Of a stretch of DNA of 39,233 nt, positions 38,490 through 39,233 are shown piece after piece; within the stretch, counting starts at the first letter, position 1; each line of letters opens with the position of its first letter. Location: assembly GCA_947283485.1 (NCBI GenBank), contig CAMYOU010000012.1:1-39233 (forward strand). Reading direction: 5' to 3'. The stretch is from an uncultured Peptostreptococcaceae bacterium. Lineage in GTDB: Bacteria > Bacillota > Clostridia > Tissierellales > Peptoniphilaceae. The notes below the pieces were generated by a model. The model did no database searches and was not told the origin of the DNA. It worked only from the letters and a program-made list of their open reading frames with translations. The translations under genes and the position numbers were made by a program.

Positions 38490-38518
38490 AAAAAGAAAGA
38501 ACCCGCATCGTGCACTGA

Positions 38519-38556
38519 CCCCCAAAAGTTGGACCAAGAAATCCAACTTTTGGGGG
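38519..38556 (+). promoter_or_regulatory. IS left-end hairpin covering the orfA ribosome site
   Basis: A perfect 15-bp inverted repeat (38519-38533 / 38542-38556) with an 8-base loop, followed by TATTTTT. Its right arm ends in GGGGG, the only ribosome-site-like sequence before the ATG at 38564. RNA reading in from outside would fold and hide it or terminate. Confidence 0.7.
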
Positions 38557-38563
38557 TATTTTT

Positions 38564-39148
38564 ATGGCAAAATACAGTTATGAATTAAAGAAGAAAATCG
38601 TCGAAGAATACCTGTCAGGGAAGACAAGTTACCGTGTCTTAGAATCAAAGTACCATGTCGGAAATTCGCAGATTTTGAAATGGGTCAATCATTACAAACA
38701 TTTTGGCGATAAAGGCTTCATGCGCTCTAGAAATAATCACGAGTACAGTGTAGAGTTTAAGGTAGAAGCCATTACACGCTACGAAACGAGCGAATGCAGC
38801 TACCAACAATTGGCCCTTAAACTCGGTTTAACAAATCCATCCATGATCGTTAACTGGCGCAGGAAATACCGAGAGGAGGGCATTGAGGGCCTACGACCAC
38901 ATAAGCGAGGAAAACCTATGACAAAGAAAAACGACCGCCATCAAACACCAAAGACGTCAAAGAAAAGCGAACCTCTTGATACATCCACACGGGAGACGCT
39001 TGAAAACCGCATCAAAGAATTAGAAGCGGAGAATGAAAAACTCACCATTCAAAAGATGTTCTGGGAACAGCTAAGGAGTTTGGAGAAGGAAGAAGCAATG
39101 AAAAAAAGGCGAGGATCGTCGCCAAGCTCCGGAAAGAGTTCCAACTAA
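38564..39148 (+). CDS. IS3-family transposase OrfA
   Basis: A 194-residue IS150-group OrfA. It has two helix-turn-helix units (ELKKKIVEEYLSGKTSYRVLESKYHVGNSQILKWVNHYKHFG and VEAITRYETSECSYQQLALKLGLTNPSMIVNWRRKYREEG), which bind the IS ends, a basic linker, and a C-terminal leucine-zipper-like coiled coil (ENRIKELEAENEKL). Its 3' end overlaps orfB, which is read by frameshift. Confidence 0.9.
   Translation: MAKYSYELKKKIVEEYLSGKTSYRVLESKYHVGNSQILKWVNHYKHFGDKGFMRSRNNHEYSVEFKVEAITRYETSECSYQQLALKLGLTNPSMIVNWRRKYREEGIEGLRPHKRGKPMTKKNDRHQTPKTSKKSEPLDTSTRETLENRIKELEAENEKLTIQKMFWEQLRSLEKEEAMKKRRGSSPSSGKSSN
39101..39108 (+). other. Programmed -1 frameshift site
   Basis: AAAAAAAG lies near the end of orfA; reading AAA-AAG after a -1 slip enters the orfB frame. 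No orfB start codon is seen in that frame upstream, so a fused OrfAB is likely, as in other IS3 elements. Confidence 0.7.
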
Positions 39149-39233
39149 GAAAGATTCTTGCCGCCATCCACTTTCCAAAATCCACCTTCATGTACTGGCA
39201 GAAAAAATGGAACGAAGAAGAGAAAGATCAAGC
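39103..39233 (+). CDS. IS3-family transposase OrfB, 5' part (truncated by window end)
   Basis: In the -1 frame the sequence reads KKARIVAKLRKEFQLRKIL, then AAIHFPKSTFMYWQKKWNEE, matching the start of IS150-type OrfB (the HTH_21 region ahead of the DDE integrase core). The catalytic core lies beyond the window. There is no separate start codon; expression is by frameshift from orfA. Confidence 0.8.

Larger units (their letters stand above)
38511..39233 (+). mobile_element. IS3-family (IS150-group) insertion sequence, left part
   Basis: The element appears to begin at 38511 with TGCACTGACCCCCAAAAGTT, an IS3-family-type left inverted repeat. OrfA and the start of orfB in the -1 frame follow. 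The element runs off the window, so the right end and any target duplication cannot be seen. Confidence 0.85.

Overview
The window reads as chromosomal DNA of an anaerobic, low-complexity-genome Firmicute (Bacillota). Reasons: strong AGGAGG-type ribosome sites, TTG starts, extended -10 promoters (TGnTATACT), a cdaA-cdaR pair, a class III (oxygen-sensitive) ribonucleotide reductase with NrdR-type boxes, flavodoxin, an MgtE transporter, a split ThrE-type exporter and DUF3793. By eye the base composition is GC-rich for a Firmicute (above half), which would suit a higher-GC Tissierellia/Peptoniphilaceae-like or related anaerobe, but the species cannot be fixed from the sequence alone. No rRNA, tRNA or CRISPR was seen.

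Layout. 1-900: a 33-bp tandem repeat, then a lipoprotein carrying a flavinylation motif. 1000-3100: rpsD (ribosomal protein S4) with a candidate autoregulatory leader, divergent from a ClC chloride/proton antiporter. 3100-5750: a minus-strand operon of acetyltransferase, lipoate ligase, HD hydrolase and histidine phosphatase. 5860-8440 and 15160-17190: two paralogous secreted surface proteins built of GGAI/FxxN beta-helix repeats and InlB-like repeats, sharing an almost identical 3' end and promoter architecture. Between them lie a minus-strand operon (flippase-like membrane protein plus a zinc/manganese ABC importer) and a plus-strand operon (M18 aminopeptidase, SppA, RDD protein).

17500-19620 is a ThrE-type exporter in two halves with a 2-hydroxyacid dehydrogenase. 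19690-21710 is the c-di-AMP synthase CdaA with its regulator CdaR. 21860-23840 holds a nitroreductase and MgtE. 23900-26480 (minus strand) holds a zinc-ribbon membrane protein and a tightly overlapped trio: ADP-ribosylglycohydrolase-like protein, secreted barnase-type RNase and barstar inhibitor. 26640-28475 is an AraC-type regulator, a flavodoxin and a DUF3793 protein behind a Fur-like operator. 28690-31395 is nrdD-nrdG behind two NrdR-like boxes. 31435-36600 is a complete dipeptide/oligopeptide ABC importer (minus strand), divergent from oligoendopeptidase F. The window ends inside an IS3-family insertion sequence that begins just after pepF.

Most of the window is ordinary housekeeping. The parts most worth following are the two surface proteins (possible homopolymer-controlled expression, shared non-LPXTG tail, gene conversion), the barnase/barstar/ARH-like operon, the Fur-AraC-flavodoxin-DUF3793 unit, and the S4 leader pseudoknot.
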